Assembly (NCBI GenBank): GCA_039962225.1
Contig: JAMPKV010000003.1
Coordinates: 62,001-126,000, forward strand
Length of the DNA: 64,000 nucleotides
Direction of reading: 5' to 3'
Source: Microcoleus sp. AS-A8
GTDB lineage: Bacteria; Cyanobacteriota; Cyanobacteriia; Cyanobacteriales; Coleofasciculaceae
A model generated the notes under the pieces. That model ran no database searches. It saw only the letters and a list, made by a program, of their open reading frames with translations, and was not told where the DNA came from. Below, piece after piece: positions 7,863 to 16,369 of this stretch. The position numbers and the translations under genes are program-made. Each line of letters opens with the position of its first letter. Positions within the stretch are counted from its first letter, which is position 1.

Positions 7863-8855
7863 TTACAGGTTAAACTTGCGAACGGCTTCCACGTAGAGGG
7901 AGATGGCTAAGTCTCGGATGATCGTTTCATCTTCCAAGCGATCGCCAAACTTCCCCTTAGCGGCTTCAATGCACATATTCATTAGCTCTGCTCTCTGTTC
8001 CACATGGGCGCTAATTAACTGCTTTTGCTCCGGCGTCCACGGCTGTTGGGTAAGGCTTGAAATTATTTCTGGCAATTCTTGGCTCTCTAGCTCTTTTCTT
8101 CTTTCAACTTCTGTGGAAAAGCCAGAGGCAATGATTCCCGCAGGTAGTGCAAATAATCCAATTCCAATAAAGGCAAGTATTGCACCAAACAATTTTCCAA
8201 TCGCCGTAACTGGGTAAATATCCCCGTAACCTACAGTCGTTAGAGTAACAACGCCCCACCACATAGCCGCAGGAATACTAGGAAATGCTTCTGGCTGCGC
8301 TTCTCTTTCCGCAAAAAACATTACACTCGAAGCAAAAATCAATAAAATAAAAACAGCTACTAGAGTCATTATCAATTCATCTTTTTTAATTTTGATGACT
8401 CGTAATATAGTTCGTAAAGCTTCTGAGTATCTAATTAATTTAAGTAAGCGCAAGAGTCGAAATAAATCTGTGGATTCTACTAGAGCAACGCCCGGAAATA
8501 ATAGCAGTAAGTAAAAAGGTAGAATAGCCAACAGATCGATGATGGCTAAAGGCGTGCAAGCATACCTTACCCGGCCCCAAAGGGAATGATTATAGCGGAT
8601 ATCAGTGGTGCATGACCAGAGGTGTAAAATGTATAATATTGTAAAGCAGACAACAGATACTACTTCAATATCAATCAAAAAAATATTAAACTCAAAACCA
8701 GTAGTTTTGGCAGTTTCTAAGATAAAAGCACTCACATCTAAAATGACCAATAAGGTTACCCCCCAATCATCAAGATTACTGAGGAAATCATTAGGATTAG
8801 AAGATTCTAATATTTCATAAACTCGTTGTTGAATTCTTGGCTGAATATTGCTCAT
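7863..8855 (-). CDS. Voltage-gated potassium channel (Kv-type, six-TM)
   Basis: An ion_trans family channel subunit. Six membrane segments are visible. S4 carries spaced arginines/lysines (LFRLLRLLKLIRYSEALRTI), and the pore loop has the K+ selectivity filter TLTTVGYGD. After S6 comes a cytoplasmic tail of about 90 aa ending in a helical region (EQKQLISAHVEQRAELMNMC). The ATG at 8855 gives 330 aa. An upstream GTG (8897) would add 14 hydrophobic residues and is less likely. It is a single gene, convergent with nothing, next to a cupredoxin lipoprotein gene on the other strand. Potassium selectivity is from the filter; gating is inferred. Confidence 0.92.
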   Translation of the reverse strand: MSNIQPRIQQRVYEILESSNPNDFLSNLDDWGVTLLVILDVSAFILETAKTTGFEFNIFLIDIEVVSVVCFTILYILHLWSCTTDIRYNHSLWGRVRYACTPLAIIDLLAILPFYLLLLFPGVALVESTDLFRLLRLLKLIRYSEALRTILRVIKIKKDELIMTLVAVFILLIFASSVMFFAEREAQPEAFPSIPAAMWWGVVTLTTVGYGDIYPVTAIGKLFGAILAFIGIGLFALPAGIIASGFSTEVERRKELESQELPEIISSLTQQPWTPEQKQLISAHVEQRAELMNMCIEAAKGKFGDRLEDETIIRDLAISLYVEAVRKFNL

Positions 8856-9222
8856 AGCCAGAAGGAAATTCGTGAAAATATTGGGAGATATTACCACATC
8901 TTTTGAACGACAAGATGTAATAAATAGAAACGGAACATAGTCTTCCAGCAGAGTGTCATGATCGCTGGACGGAGATTAGGCGTTAGGGTAGCGAAACAAA
9001 GTCTAGCGTACCAACCCAACTCATCGTACTCTGTTCGTGGCGGTTGAGCAGGAGCTAGGGCAGCACCAGGCAACAAAAGTATTGCAGCCTGTACCGCTGA
9101 TGCCGAGCCAAATTTAGGGAGAACCAGGCTAACTGAGAATGTCACAGGAAGGTCATGCCCTAGTCACAGCAATTTCACCCCCAGCGGCTAGATTTCTGAA
9201 CAATTGATTGCAAAACGTGTAA
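8856..9222. other. Divergent intergenic region
   Basis: This holds the promoters of the channel (leftward) and the cupredoxin lipoprotein (rightward). An 84-codon minus-strand frame here (8891-9145) has repeat-like, non-protein-like composition and is not annotated. No clear operator was found. Confidence 0.45.
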
Positions 9223-9735
9223 ATGAAAACAGACATTATTCTCAAGAGCCTAACTATTTGTGTCATCCTATCTTCACTGGTTGCGTGTTCAAACAACAAG
9301 AGTGCTGAATCCAGTTCCCTGAATCATGCGCCCACTCAGACTTCTCCAAGTGCGATGAACAGTTCCCCAAAACCCAAGGAAACTGTTAAGGGAACAAAGA
9401 TTAACGTCACGGCAAAGGAAATGCTGTTTCAACTCTCGTCAGCAACAGCTCCACCTGGATGGGTTGAATTTGTGGTTAAGAACGAAGGCCAAAAGCCACA
9501 CGAATTTGTAGTTCTGAAAAATGAATATCCCGCTAAAAAACTCCCACTCAAGGGAGGAAATTTGGCGGAAGACGCCAAAGGACTCAAAAACGTGGGTGAA
9601 ATTAATGAAAGTAAGCTCACAAGTGGAGCAACACAAACCCTCCAGCTCAATCTCACGCCAGGGCGCTACTTACTGGTGTGCAACTTACCCGGACACTTTC
9701 AGGCGGGTATGAAAACTGAGTTTACAGTTAAATAA
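9223..9735 (+). CDS. Cupredoxin-domain lipoprotein
   Basis: A 170-aa lipoprotein (signal ending LVAC, Cys22) with a Ser/Pro/Asn linker and a C-terminal plastocyanin-like domain (about 57-170). A complete type-1 copper site is readable: His93 (KPHEF), Cys153, His158 and Met163 (CNLPGHFQAGM). It should be anchored on the outer face of a membrane and carry electrons, or bind copper or iron. It resembles the cupredoxin domain of EfeO and of FtrB-type iron systems. It lies 1.6 kb from the oxidase start, so a partnership with the oxidase-permease system is plausible but not shown. Confidence 0.88.
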   Translation: MKTDIILKSLTICVILSSLVACSNNKSAESSSLNHAPTQTSPSAMNSSPKPKETVKGTKINVTAKEMLFQLSSATAPPGWVEFVVKNEGQKPHEFVVLKNEYPAKKLPLKGGNLAEDAKGLKNVGEINESKLTSGATQTLQLNLTPGRYLLVCNLPGHFQAGMKTEFTVK

Positions 9736-9780
9736 TCTGTTGTACATGAAGCTTGTGACTAAATAAGCCGTAGATTGAAT

Positions 9781-9806
9781 CTGGGATGGGCGACAAGCCC
9801 GCCCAG
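9781..9806. terminator. Hairpin downstream of cupredoxin gene
   Basis: CTGGGATGGGC (9781-9791) and GCCCGCCCAG (9797-9806) can fold into an interrupted stem with a small loop about 45 bp after the stop codon. No long T-tract follows, so it may be an interspersed repeat that also serves as a terminator. Confidence 0.4.
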
Positions 9807-9964
9807 ACTATATAAATTAGATGTTTAGCCTCCCGGAATTTAGGTTGTCAGCGTTGAAGTTGATAAGGGAATCGCGAGTCCAGTCGTCCTTGGATGTCCT
9901 AAGTCTGACTGTAATCGCTAAGTAAAACTGACTAAACCTTAAAAGCCCGCTAAACCATTGACTC

Positions 9965-10669
9965 ATGCTCCAGCAACCCAATCATCCCGATCGCGAAGAT
10001 GAAGTCCTAAGGCTCTATTATGAGGAACTGGCTTCAGAATACGATCGCTCCCGTTTTAACAATAGCTATGGTCGTTACATTCACAGCCAAGAGCGAGAAA
10101 TTTTAAGCCGTTGGCTGGGTAGCGTCCAAACCCAATCTATACTCGATTTAGCCTGTGGGACAGGGAGATTCCTTTCTTTTGCTACAGCAGGGCTTGATTT
10201 AAGCCCCAAGATGATTGAAGTTGCCAAAACTAAATATCCAGATAAACAATTCATCCAAGCCTCAGCTTCCCATATTCCCATTGAGTCGGGTCAGTATGAT
10301 GCTGTTTTTTCCCTACATCTTTTCATGCACTTAAGCCAAGCTAAAATTCAGGCTATTGTGGATGAATGTTATCGAATACTCCGTCCCAATGGAATTTTAA
10401 TCTTCGATATTCCCTGCGCTTTACGTCGGAAACTTATAGCTTATAAAGCGGAAGACTGGCATGGCGCGACTTCTTTTTCCCTGAACGATATTCATCAGCT
10501 GTGTACTGGAAAATGGCAGGTAGAAGAATTAGTTGGCGTTAATTTCCTTCCCATTCATCGGTTTCCTAACCCAACTCGTTCTCTTTGGCTACCTGTAGAT
10601 AAATTTTTAAGTCACAGCTTTCTCAAATTACTGGCATCTTACTATTTCGTTAAACTGATCAAGCTCTGA
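9965..10669 (+). CDS. Class I SAM-dependent methyltransferase
   Basis: A 234-aa protein with the Rossmann methyltransferase motifs. Motif I is ILDLACGTGRFLSFA, there is an acidic residue after beta-2 (GLDLSPKMIEVAK), and motif II/III is YDAVFSLHLFMHL and ILRPNGILIFDIP. No transmembrane segment or extra domain is visible. The substrate cannot be predicted. It is followed about 100 bp later by the VanW gene on the same strand, which may or may not be co-transcribed. Confidence 0.88.
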   Translation: MLQQPNHPDREDEVLRLYYEELASEYDRSRFNNSYGRYIHSQEREILSRWLGSVQTQSILDLACGTGRFLSFATAGLDLSPKMIEVAKTKYPDKQFIQASASHIPIESGQYDAVFSLHLFMHLSQAKIQAIVDECYRILRPNGILIFDIPCALRRKLIAYKAEDWHGATSFSLNDIHQLCTGKWQVEELVGVNFLPIHRFPNPTRSLWLPVDKFLSHSFLKLLASYYFVKLIKL

Positions 10670-10775
10670 GCTATAATCCAAGCTCCTTTCTCAAATTTAC
10701 CCCAAGCCTTTATTTCCTAGCAACGAAAATGGAGATGGATTGGGATTGAATGTCAAATTCTGAGCAATTTAGTTG

Positions 10776-11540
10776 ATGTTTGGTATGAAGCACTTAATTC
10801 CCTCTGGATTAAAACTACACTTAAAGTTATTCCAAAGATACCAGTTAGATTGGGTCAATAATCACCAAGATAAGTTTGTGAATTTTCAGCCAATCAATGA
10901 GGGAGATAAAATTTTATTTCAACCCAGAATTAGCATCTCTCAAGCTATCAAACAAACCCAGCATTCGGAAAATAAAAAACACAATTTTAATCTAGCGATC
11001 GCAAGGATTCAAGATGTAGCCATCCAGCCAGGTGAAATTTTCTCTTTTTGGCATCTAGTAGGAAAACCAGACCGAGCAAGAGGTTATCGAGAAGGGCGAT
11101 CACTGGTAGCTAACCAACTGAAAGCTGAAGTCGGAGGGGGATTATGTCAATTATCAGGACTGCTCTATTTGTTAACCTTAAAAGCTGGGCTTACTACACT
11201 CGAAAGACATGCTCATTCTCATGATATCTATACCGAGTCAACCCGATTTGCACCTTTAGGGTCAGATGCTACCGTTGTTTATGGGTATAAAGATTTTAGA
11301 TTTCAAAATAACTTATCGATTCCCGTGAGTTTTCGATTTAGTATACACGAAGAGGAAATCCGAGCAGCTTTATGTTCTCCTCAGCCCATTCCCGAATATC
11401 GAATTGAATTTAAAGTAGAAGACTTTGACGGTGGGGCTAAAGTGGATACAGTTCGTTTTGTTCCACAAAGTCATACAGTTGAAGTCATCAATACCACAAC
11501 CTATGAAAAATTAATATCAAATCCTCATCCTGCTCACTAA
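10776..11540 (+). CDS. VanW family protein
   Basis: A protein of about 254 aa with the VanW core: GEIFSFWHLVGKPDRARGYREG, the Gly-rich GGGLCQLSGLLY and the His-rich ERHAHSHDI. VanW proteins occur beside vancomycin-resistance genes and widely in other bacteria, and their biochemical role is not settled. No signal peptide is apparent, unlike many YoaR-fused relatives. The ATG at 10776 follows directly on an in-frame TTG (10773); a further ATG at 10788 is also possible. Resistance should not be inferred from this family alone. Confidence 0.88.
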   Translation: MFGMKHLIPSGLKLHLKLFQRYQLDWVNNHQDKFVNFQPINEGDKILFQPRISISQAIKQTQHSENKKHNFNLAIARIQDVAIQPGEIFSFWHLVGKPDRARGYREGRSLVANQLKAEVGGGLCQLSGLLYLLTLKAGLTTLERHAHSHDIYTESTRFAPLGSDATVVYGYKDFRFQNNLSIPVSFRFSIHEEEIRAALCSPQPIPEYRIEFKVEDFDGGAKVDTVRFVPQSHTVEVINTTTYEKLISNPHPAH

Positions 11541-11663
11541 AGGTTGTCTGCCAACTTTTGTAAAGACGAAAAACTCAACCTCTCTCTTTCTTACTCTGCG
11601 CCCTCTATGCCTCTGTGGTTAGTTAAAAATAAACTAACAAGACACCACCCCCAAAAGTTAAAA

Positions 11664-12449
11664 CTAACTCATCAACGCCATGGCAACAGGGGCATCTTTA
11701 AGCTGACAATAGGGACGACTATAACTCAAAGGTGACTCTAAAGCGTGCTGAACCAAAAATTCTGGATTACTCATGACTTGCTCAGTTTGACCATCGAATA
11801 CAATTTCTCCCTGACTTAAAACAACCGTGCGATCGCACAATTCCAAAGCTAAATCCAAATCGTGCGTTGCAATCAGTTGGGTTAACGGCAAACTGTGCAA
11901 TAAATTAATTAACTGACGACGAGAACGGGGGTCTAATTGAGCAGAAGGTTCATCAAAAACCAACACCTGCGGATTCATGGCTAAAACACCCGCGATCGCA
12001 ATTCGTTTCTTCTCCCCCCCCGATAAATTATCCGTATTGCGTTGACCATAGTAATCGGGGTCAATACCAACCGCTGCCATCGCTTGGCAAACGCGATCAA
12101 TCAGTTTTTCATCTCGCAAACCCTGATTCATCGGGCCAAAACTTACATCATCCCAAACCGTAGGCATAAAGAGCTGATCATCGGGGTTTTGAAAGACTAA
12201 TCCCACAAAATTGCGAATCTCTCGTAAATTCTCCGGCGTGACAGACCATTCTCCAATCGTTACCGTTCCTTCCTGGGGCAGAATGATCCCATTTAAGTGT
12301 AATTGTAAGGTAGACTTGCCCGAACCATTAGCTCCTATTAAAGCAACCCTTTCACTGGCTTTGATGGAAAGATTAATACCCCTCAAAGCATGAGTGCCAT
12401 CAGGGTAAATATAGGTAAGGTTTTCAATTGCGATCGGATTATGATGCAT
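11664..12449 (-). CDS. cbiO: ECF-type cobalt/nickel transporter ATPase (CbiO)
   Basis: A 261-aa ABC ATPase with Walker A (GANGSGKST), Q-loop (FQNPDDQLF), signature LSGGEKKRIAIAG, Walker B (VLVFDEPSAQLDP) and switch His (ATHDLD). QNPDDQLF is typical of energy-coupling-factor and CbiO ATPases. It energises uptake through CbiM and CbiQ, encoded just upstream. It is the last gene of a four-gene minus-strand operon, 59 bp after cbiQ. The metal (Co2+ or Ni2+) cannot be decided from this subunit. Confidence 0.93.
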   Translation of the reverse strand: MHHNPIAIENLTYIYPDGTHALRGINLSIKASERVALIGANGSGKSTLQLHLNGIILPQEGTVTIGEWSVTPENLREIRNFVGLVFQNPDDQLFMPTVWDDVSFGPMNQGLRDEKLIDRVCQAMAAVGIDPDYYGQRNTDNLSGGEKKRIAIAGVLAMNPQVLVFDEPSAQLDPRSRRQLINLLHSLPLTQLIATHDLDLALELCDRTVVLSQGEIVFDGQTEQVMSNPEFLVQHALESPLSYSRPYCQLKDAPVAMALMS

Positions 12450-12508
12450 GAGGCTGTTGAACGTAAGAATTGTGGCTCAAGGGTATGGAGTGAGAGCTTC
12501 AGTGCGGC

Positions 12509-13291
12509 CTACAACCCTAAACGTAAGTAAACCGCTTGCCCCAACACTATCCAAATACTAGTTATAGTCAAAGCCATGATATCCAGTCGTCCGCCGGATG
12601 GTACTTTTTCCACAAGCGGCACGCCTTGATAACCCCGTGCCTGCATCGCTTGATAAACGCGATCTCCCCGTTCATAGGTGCGGATGAACAGAGAACCTAT
12701 CATATTGCCAATGACTCGGCGCTGCCATTGATTGTTACCACTCAAATTGCGAGATGCTGCCGCCCGCCGCATGGCGTTAAACTCTTCAATCAAGACATTG
12801 ATGTAGCGATACATGGATGCCAAAATCGCGACTAACAGGGGCGGAGTTCGCAGGGCAACTAAGGCATTGAGCAATGCTGGAATGGAAGTGGTTAGGGTCA
12901 ATACATTCAACATCATCAGGGAGAGTAAGGCTTTGAGCGTAACACTCCCCAACACCGTTAACCCCACTGTCGTAATTTTCAGCACACCCCAAGACCAAAG
13001 TACCTCGCCGCCCTCTCGAAACAACGTACCCAACAGCACAACCCCAACAAACGCAAACTCAACGGCGATGCGCTTGAGCAACACGGGTAGAGTTACCCGA
13101 CTCAGCAAGATAACACTTAGCACAGCTAAGGCATAAATCCCCCAAGTCCACCAACGCCCATTGGGGGTGAGTGCGATCGCAAATACTAAAAGCAGCGTAC
13201 ACAAAAGTCGGGTACGGGGCGCTAATAAGTGCCAGCTCGTCGTTTGCTTGCTATCAATATCGAGATGAAACGCCCCTATGTGCAGCAGCAT
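12509..13291 (-). CDS. cbiQ: Cobalt/nickel ECF transporter membrane subunit (CbiQ)
   Basis: A 260-aa T-component with five or six hydrophobic segments. It has the conserved cytoplasmic helix carrying MRRAAASRNL and the C-terminal ERGDRVYQAMQARGYQG, the two Ala-Arg-Gly type coupling regions that contact the ATPase. It begins 15 bp after the PDGLE-protein gene and precedes cbiO, so the genes are almost surely one transcript. Confidence 0.92.
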   Translation of the reverse strand: MLLHIGAFHLDIDSKQTTSWHLLAPRTRLLCTLLLVFAIALTPNGRWWTWGIYALAVLSVILLSRVTLPVLLKRIAVEFAFVGVVLLGTLFREGGEVLWSWGVLKITTVGLTVLGSVTLKALLSLMMLNVLTLTTSIPALLNALVALRTPPLLVAILASMYRYINVLIEEFNAMRRAAASRNLSGNNQWQRRVIGNMIGSLFIRTYERGDRVYQAMQARGYQGVPLVEKVPSGGRLDIMALTITSIWIVLGQAVYLRLGL

Positions 13292-13306
13292 TCAGTTAAG
13301 TCCTAA

Positions 13307-13693
13307 CTAATCGAGTGGCTGATCTGAAGGTTCTGAATCAAGAGATGCCTGATCATCCGTAGACGATGAACCCGAACCCCGAACAACGAGTTTGCCGATT
13401 CCCCAAGCCAAGCCAAACGTGGCTAAAGTTCCGGCTAAACCTGCTAAGGGAGTCGCCACAGCTTCGGGTACCCCTTTGAGGGCATACTCATCAAAAACTT
13501 GAGCAAAAGGCAACTTCCTGGCTGGTGCATCTTCGGCTGCCTTGTGATCAAATTTTAAATCTTGGGCAACGCGGTCTAAGCCATCTGGGTCTGAACTGGC
13601 AAAGGGAGAGAGAAAAACTGCAATCAGCAGGGCTACACCTAAGCCAGCAATGAAAAAAGCTCGGTTACGTGAGGGTGAAAGGTTCTCACTCAT
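13307..13693 (-). CDS. PDGLE-domain protein, CbiN-like subunit
   Basis: A 128-aa protein with an N-terminal membrane helix (FFIAGLGVALLIAVFLSPF), the diagnostic SDPDGLDRVAQDLKF at about 34-48, and a second membrane helix near the C-terminus (PLAGLAGTLATFGLAWGIG). Two-helix PDGLE proteins replace or accompany CbiN/NikN in cobalt and nickel ECF transporters. It lies between cbiM and cbiQ with gaps of 36 and 15 bp. The acidic Ser/Asp tail has no known role. Confidence 0.88.
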   Translation of the reverse strand: MSENLSPSRNRAFFIAGLGVALLIAVFLSPFASSDPDGLDRVAQDLKFDHKAAEDAPARKLPFAQVFDEYALKGVPEAVATPLAGLAGTLATFGLAWGIGKLVVRGSGSSSTDDQASLDSEPSDQPLD

Positions 13694-13729
13694 ATGCGTT
13701 TAATGCCTATCTATATTGATACAAATTCT

Positions 13730-14410
13730 TTAACGCTGCACGAACGAGCGCGAATCCGATACTCTCCGCTTACGGGGCGGATCGTAGAGCATATCAGGTC
13801 GAGTCCGCCAAATAAAACTCACTGTTACCAACGTAATCAGCGCTTCTCCAATCCCAATCAGTAAGTGCCAGAATGCCATTGCCGACATCGCCACTGCCAA
13901 GGGTATAGTTCCCGATAGGGCAAGTTGTACGGCACATAAACTTGAAGCGATAAAAACACTAGTCCAAGCTGCAACGGCTGTAGCAACCGCCATTCCCTTC
14001 CAGGTATCACGACCCAAAGCCTGACGAATCGCACGATAGAGATAGTAACCGCAAAACGTACCAATCAACCCCATATTGGTAATGTTGGCTCCTAGCACCG
14101 TGATGCCACCATCTTGGAATAGAACCGCCTGCACGATGAATACCACCACCATCACCAGTGAACCCGCCCAAGGGCCTAACAGAACTCCTGCCAGCGTTCC
14201 ACCTAGGAGGTGACCGGAAGTGCCGCCGGGAATGGGAAAATTAATCATTTGTGCAGCAAAGATAAAGGCAGCGCAAACGCCCATCAGGGGAACGACTCGT
14301 TCCTGGTATTCTGCCTGTGATCGATTTAGAGAGAGTGCAATTAAAGCGATCGCAATCACCCAAGTAACCAGACTAATGGGTAGGTTCAAGAAGCCATCTG
14401 GAATATGCAA
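13730..14410 (-). CDS. cbiM: Cobalt/nickel ECF substrate-binding subunit (CbiM)
   Basis: A six- to seven-helix S-component. CbiM/NikM proteins bind metal with the mature N-terminus, which reads Met-His-Ile. Here the conserved segment is HIPDGFLN, preceded by a TTG codon (14410-14408). Starting there gives MHIPDGFLN and places His at position 2. The longer frame from the ATG at 14482 would add 24 residues that do not look like a signal peptide. Another metal-site His region is GGTSGHLLGG. Gene order is M-N-Q-O. No B12 riboswitch box was found upstream. Confidence 0.9.
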   Translation of the reverse strand: MHIPDGFLNLPISLVTWVIAIALIALSLNRSQAEYQERVVPLMGVCAAFIFAAQMINFPIPGGTSGHLLGGTLAGVLLGPWAGSLVMVVVFIVQAVLFQDGGITVLGANITNMGLIGTFCGYYLYRAIRQALGRDTWKGMAVATAVAAWTSVFIASSLCAVQLALSGTIPLAVAMSAMAFWHLLIGIGEALITLVTVSFIWRTRPDMLYDPPRKRRVSDSRSFVQR

Positions 14411-14482
14411 GGCTAAGTGCGGCTGTATCATCCAATGCCGCAAGCTGTTGGATGAGATGCTGTGCAGCACAACTGTAACCAT

Positions 14483-15266
14483 GATAAAAAACTGTCCTTA
14501 GCAGCCAGATTCTTCAGTAAACGTAACCCTCTAATAAAACCTGTCCCACATCAAAAATACAATGCCGTAGGGGGGGATTTTGAGCAAAATCTAGAGAATT
14601 TCTTTAGAATTGGCGACTTTATTCCATTATGTCTTGAGATGGAGGTTTTATTCCAGAAATCTTTGTAATACGCTAAATCGGCTCATAGTTCATAGTTCAT
14701 AGTAGAAATTGCCATAAACCATGAACCATGAACGTGACTTGCAGTTGTCTGTCGGTTACTTCACTAACCTGCGATCGGAACGTCAAGCAGTATTAAGGAA
14801 GTGAGTATAGATAAACACAATGATGTGAAGACGCAGTAAACACGTCGGCGCGTTAACGACGCGAAGCGTTGTGCATTGCTGTTCGCGATTCTCAATAGCG
14901 AATTATTCGCTTTCCACGGCTGTCAGTAGTACGACTCTGGGCGAAATAGCTTCACTTGCTGCCCTTGACGAGCGCCCTTGTACTTGAGTATATTACGGTA
15001 GAACATTTGTTCTAGTATGGAAATAAAATTTTCGGTGATTCCGAATACCTGTTGTGAAAAATGCATCGGCTAACAGTTGTTGAAATAATGGCTTGAAAAA
15101 ACAAGTCAGCGTCCGGAAAACTGTCACAGGCTCGTGTAGTTAAACACAGCAATTAGCGTAAAACGTTTCTCTTAAAAGCATTAGCTTTTGGAACTATAAT
15201 ACGCCAGCTTTCGAGTGCCGCTGCATTACTCGTTGTTGAGTTAAATATTGTGTAAGGAGAACCATC
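14483..15266. other. Divergent intergenic region, 0.78 kb
   Basis: This holds promoters for cbiM (leftward) and the coiled-coil gene (rightward). Short degenerate repeats are seen at 14681-14732 (CATAGTT and ATGAACC copies in both orientations) and a GC-rich CGCGTTAACGACGCGAAGCG-like tract at about 14850. No B12-box, tRNA or credible small gene was found. Confidence 0.45.
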
Positions 15267-16265
15267 ATGGTTGCAACCAAAGACAGCAAAGAACAGATTT
15301 CTAAAGCGTTTCAGCAAATCCTTACAGATCGCAAAAGAATTGACTCAAGAATTGCCACCAAAGAAGAGGAAGCCGACAAAGAAAAGAATAAGCAAATTTT
15401 ACAGGTTGCTTCAACTTATACCATTGATGGGATTGTCAAAGGACTCGCCGATCTGCAACTTGAGTTTGGCAACATTGTCAATGGACTTTCTGAGAAATTA
15501 ACTCAAAAAGTCTCCAATTTAGATGAGTTGCATCGTGCCATCAGCGTTGCAACTCAGAATTTACAAGAGCTAAACTCAGTTCGAGTCGTTGCCGATGCCC
15601 TACACCTTCTCACCCAGGAACATCAAGAAAAGCTCAAAACCCTGGAGCAAAATGCAGCCAATCAGCGAGAAGCCCTTGAAAAAGATATGGCTGACAAGCG
15701 TAAAAATTGGGAGAAAGAACAAGAAGAGTTTGAAAATTTTGTGCAACAACAAAACGAACTATTGATTAAAGAAAGACAGCGTCAAGAAGCTGATTATGAA
15801 TACGAATTAGAACGCGACCGTAAAATCGAAACGGATGATTATGAAGAGCTAAAACGCACTCAAGAAAGAGAATTGTTAGAAGCGAATCAAGAAAAAGATA
15901 AGCAATGGGCTGAGCGCGAAAAAATTCTCGCAGAGCGTCAACCCTTGTTGGAAGAGTATCAACAAAAAGTTGAAGACTTCCCCATTGAGATAGACGAGGC
16001 TGTGAAGAAGTCTAGAGAAGAAGCGATTAAAGACATTCACCAAGACGCCAAGGTGAAAGCTGAATTAGTTAAGAAAGAGTGGGAATCCACGAAACAGGGT
16101 TATGACTTTAAGATTCAGTCTCTAGAGCAAACCATTCAAAAACAAGTCGAACAAATCGAAAATCTTTCTGCTCAGCTTCAAGAGACGATGAAACAGGCAC
16201 AATCTCTTGCCATGAAAGCCTTTGAGAGTTCTTCAAATTCCAATTCTAAAGAACAACTCAAATAA
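15267..16265 (+). CDS. Coiled-coil-rich protein A
   Basis: A 332-aa soluble, highly charged protein. Residues about 50-90 include a shared module (YTIDGIVKGLADLQLEFG, then ..GLSEKLTQKVSNLDELH). The remainder, to about 315, is almost continuous predicted coiled coil rich in Glu/Lys/Gln. It ends with QSLEQTIQKQVEQIENLSAQL and a short Ser/Asn tail. There is no signal peptide. A strong AAGGAGA site lies 7 bp before the ATG. The next gene is a clear paralogue. Pairs of adjacent coiled-coil-rich proteins that co-assemble into filaments are known in cyanobacteria (ZicK/ZicN in Anabaena); homology to them is untested. Confidence 0.8.
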   Translation: MVATKDSKEQISKAFQQILTDRKRIDSRIATKEEEADKEKNKQILQVASTYTIDGIVKGLADLQLEFGNIVNGLSEKLTQKVSNLDELHRAISVATQNLQELNSVRVVADALHLLTQEHQEKLKTLEQNAANQREALEKDMADKRKNWEKEQEEFENFVQQQNELLIKERQRQEADYEYELERDRKIETDDYEELKRTQERELLEANQEKDKQWAEREKILAERQPLLEEYQQKVEDFPIEIDEAVKKSREEAIKDIHQDAKVKAELVKKEWESTKQGYDFKIQSLEQTIQKQVEQIENLSAQLQETMKQAQSLAMKAFESSSNSNSKEQLK

Positions 16266-16369
16266 AGGGTTATTGGCAGATTGCAGGTTAACCGAACATC
16301 CAGTTATTTTTAACCTCCAATTTCACTCTTCAACCTTCAATCCGTAATCAGTAAATCAGAGGTTTTTGC

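Noticed and set aside
8891..9145. An 84-codon minus-strand frame between the channel and the cupredoxin genes
   Set aside because: Its residues are not protein-like, it overlaps the channel start region, and it has no ribosome site. It is taken as intergenic.
10776..11540. Reading the VanW gene as vancomycin resistance
   Set aside because: No vanHAX or sensor genes are present. The family is common in bacteria without resistance.
15017..15073. An 18-codon Cys-containing frame before the coiled-coil gene
   Set aside because: Too short, without ribosome site, and inside a promoter-like region.
14483..15266. Possible B12 riboswitch or NikR operator upstream of cbiM
   Set aside because: No B12-box (GCCACTG) or NikR palindrome was found on the relevant strand.
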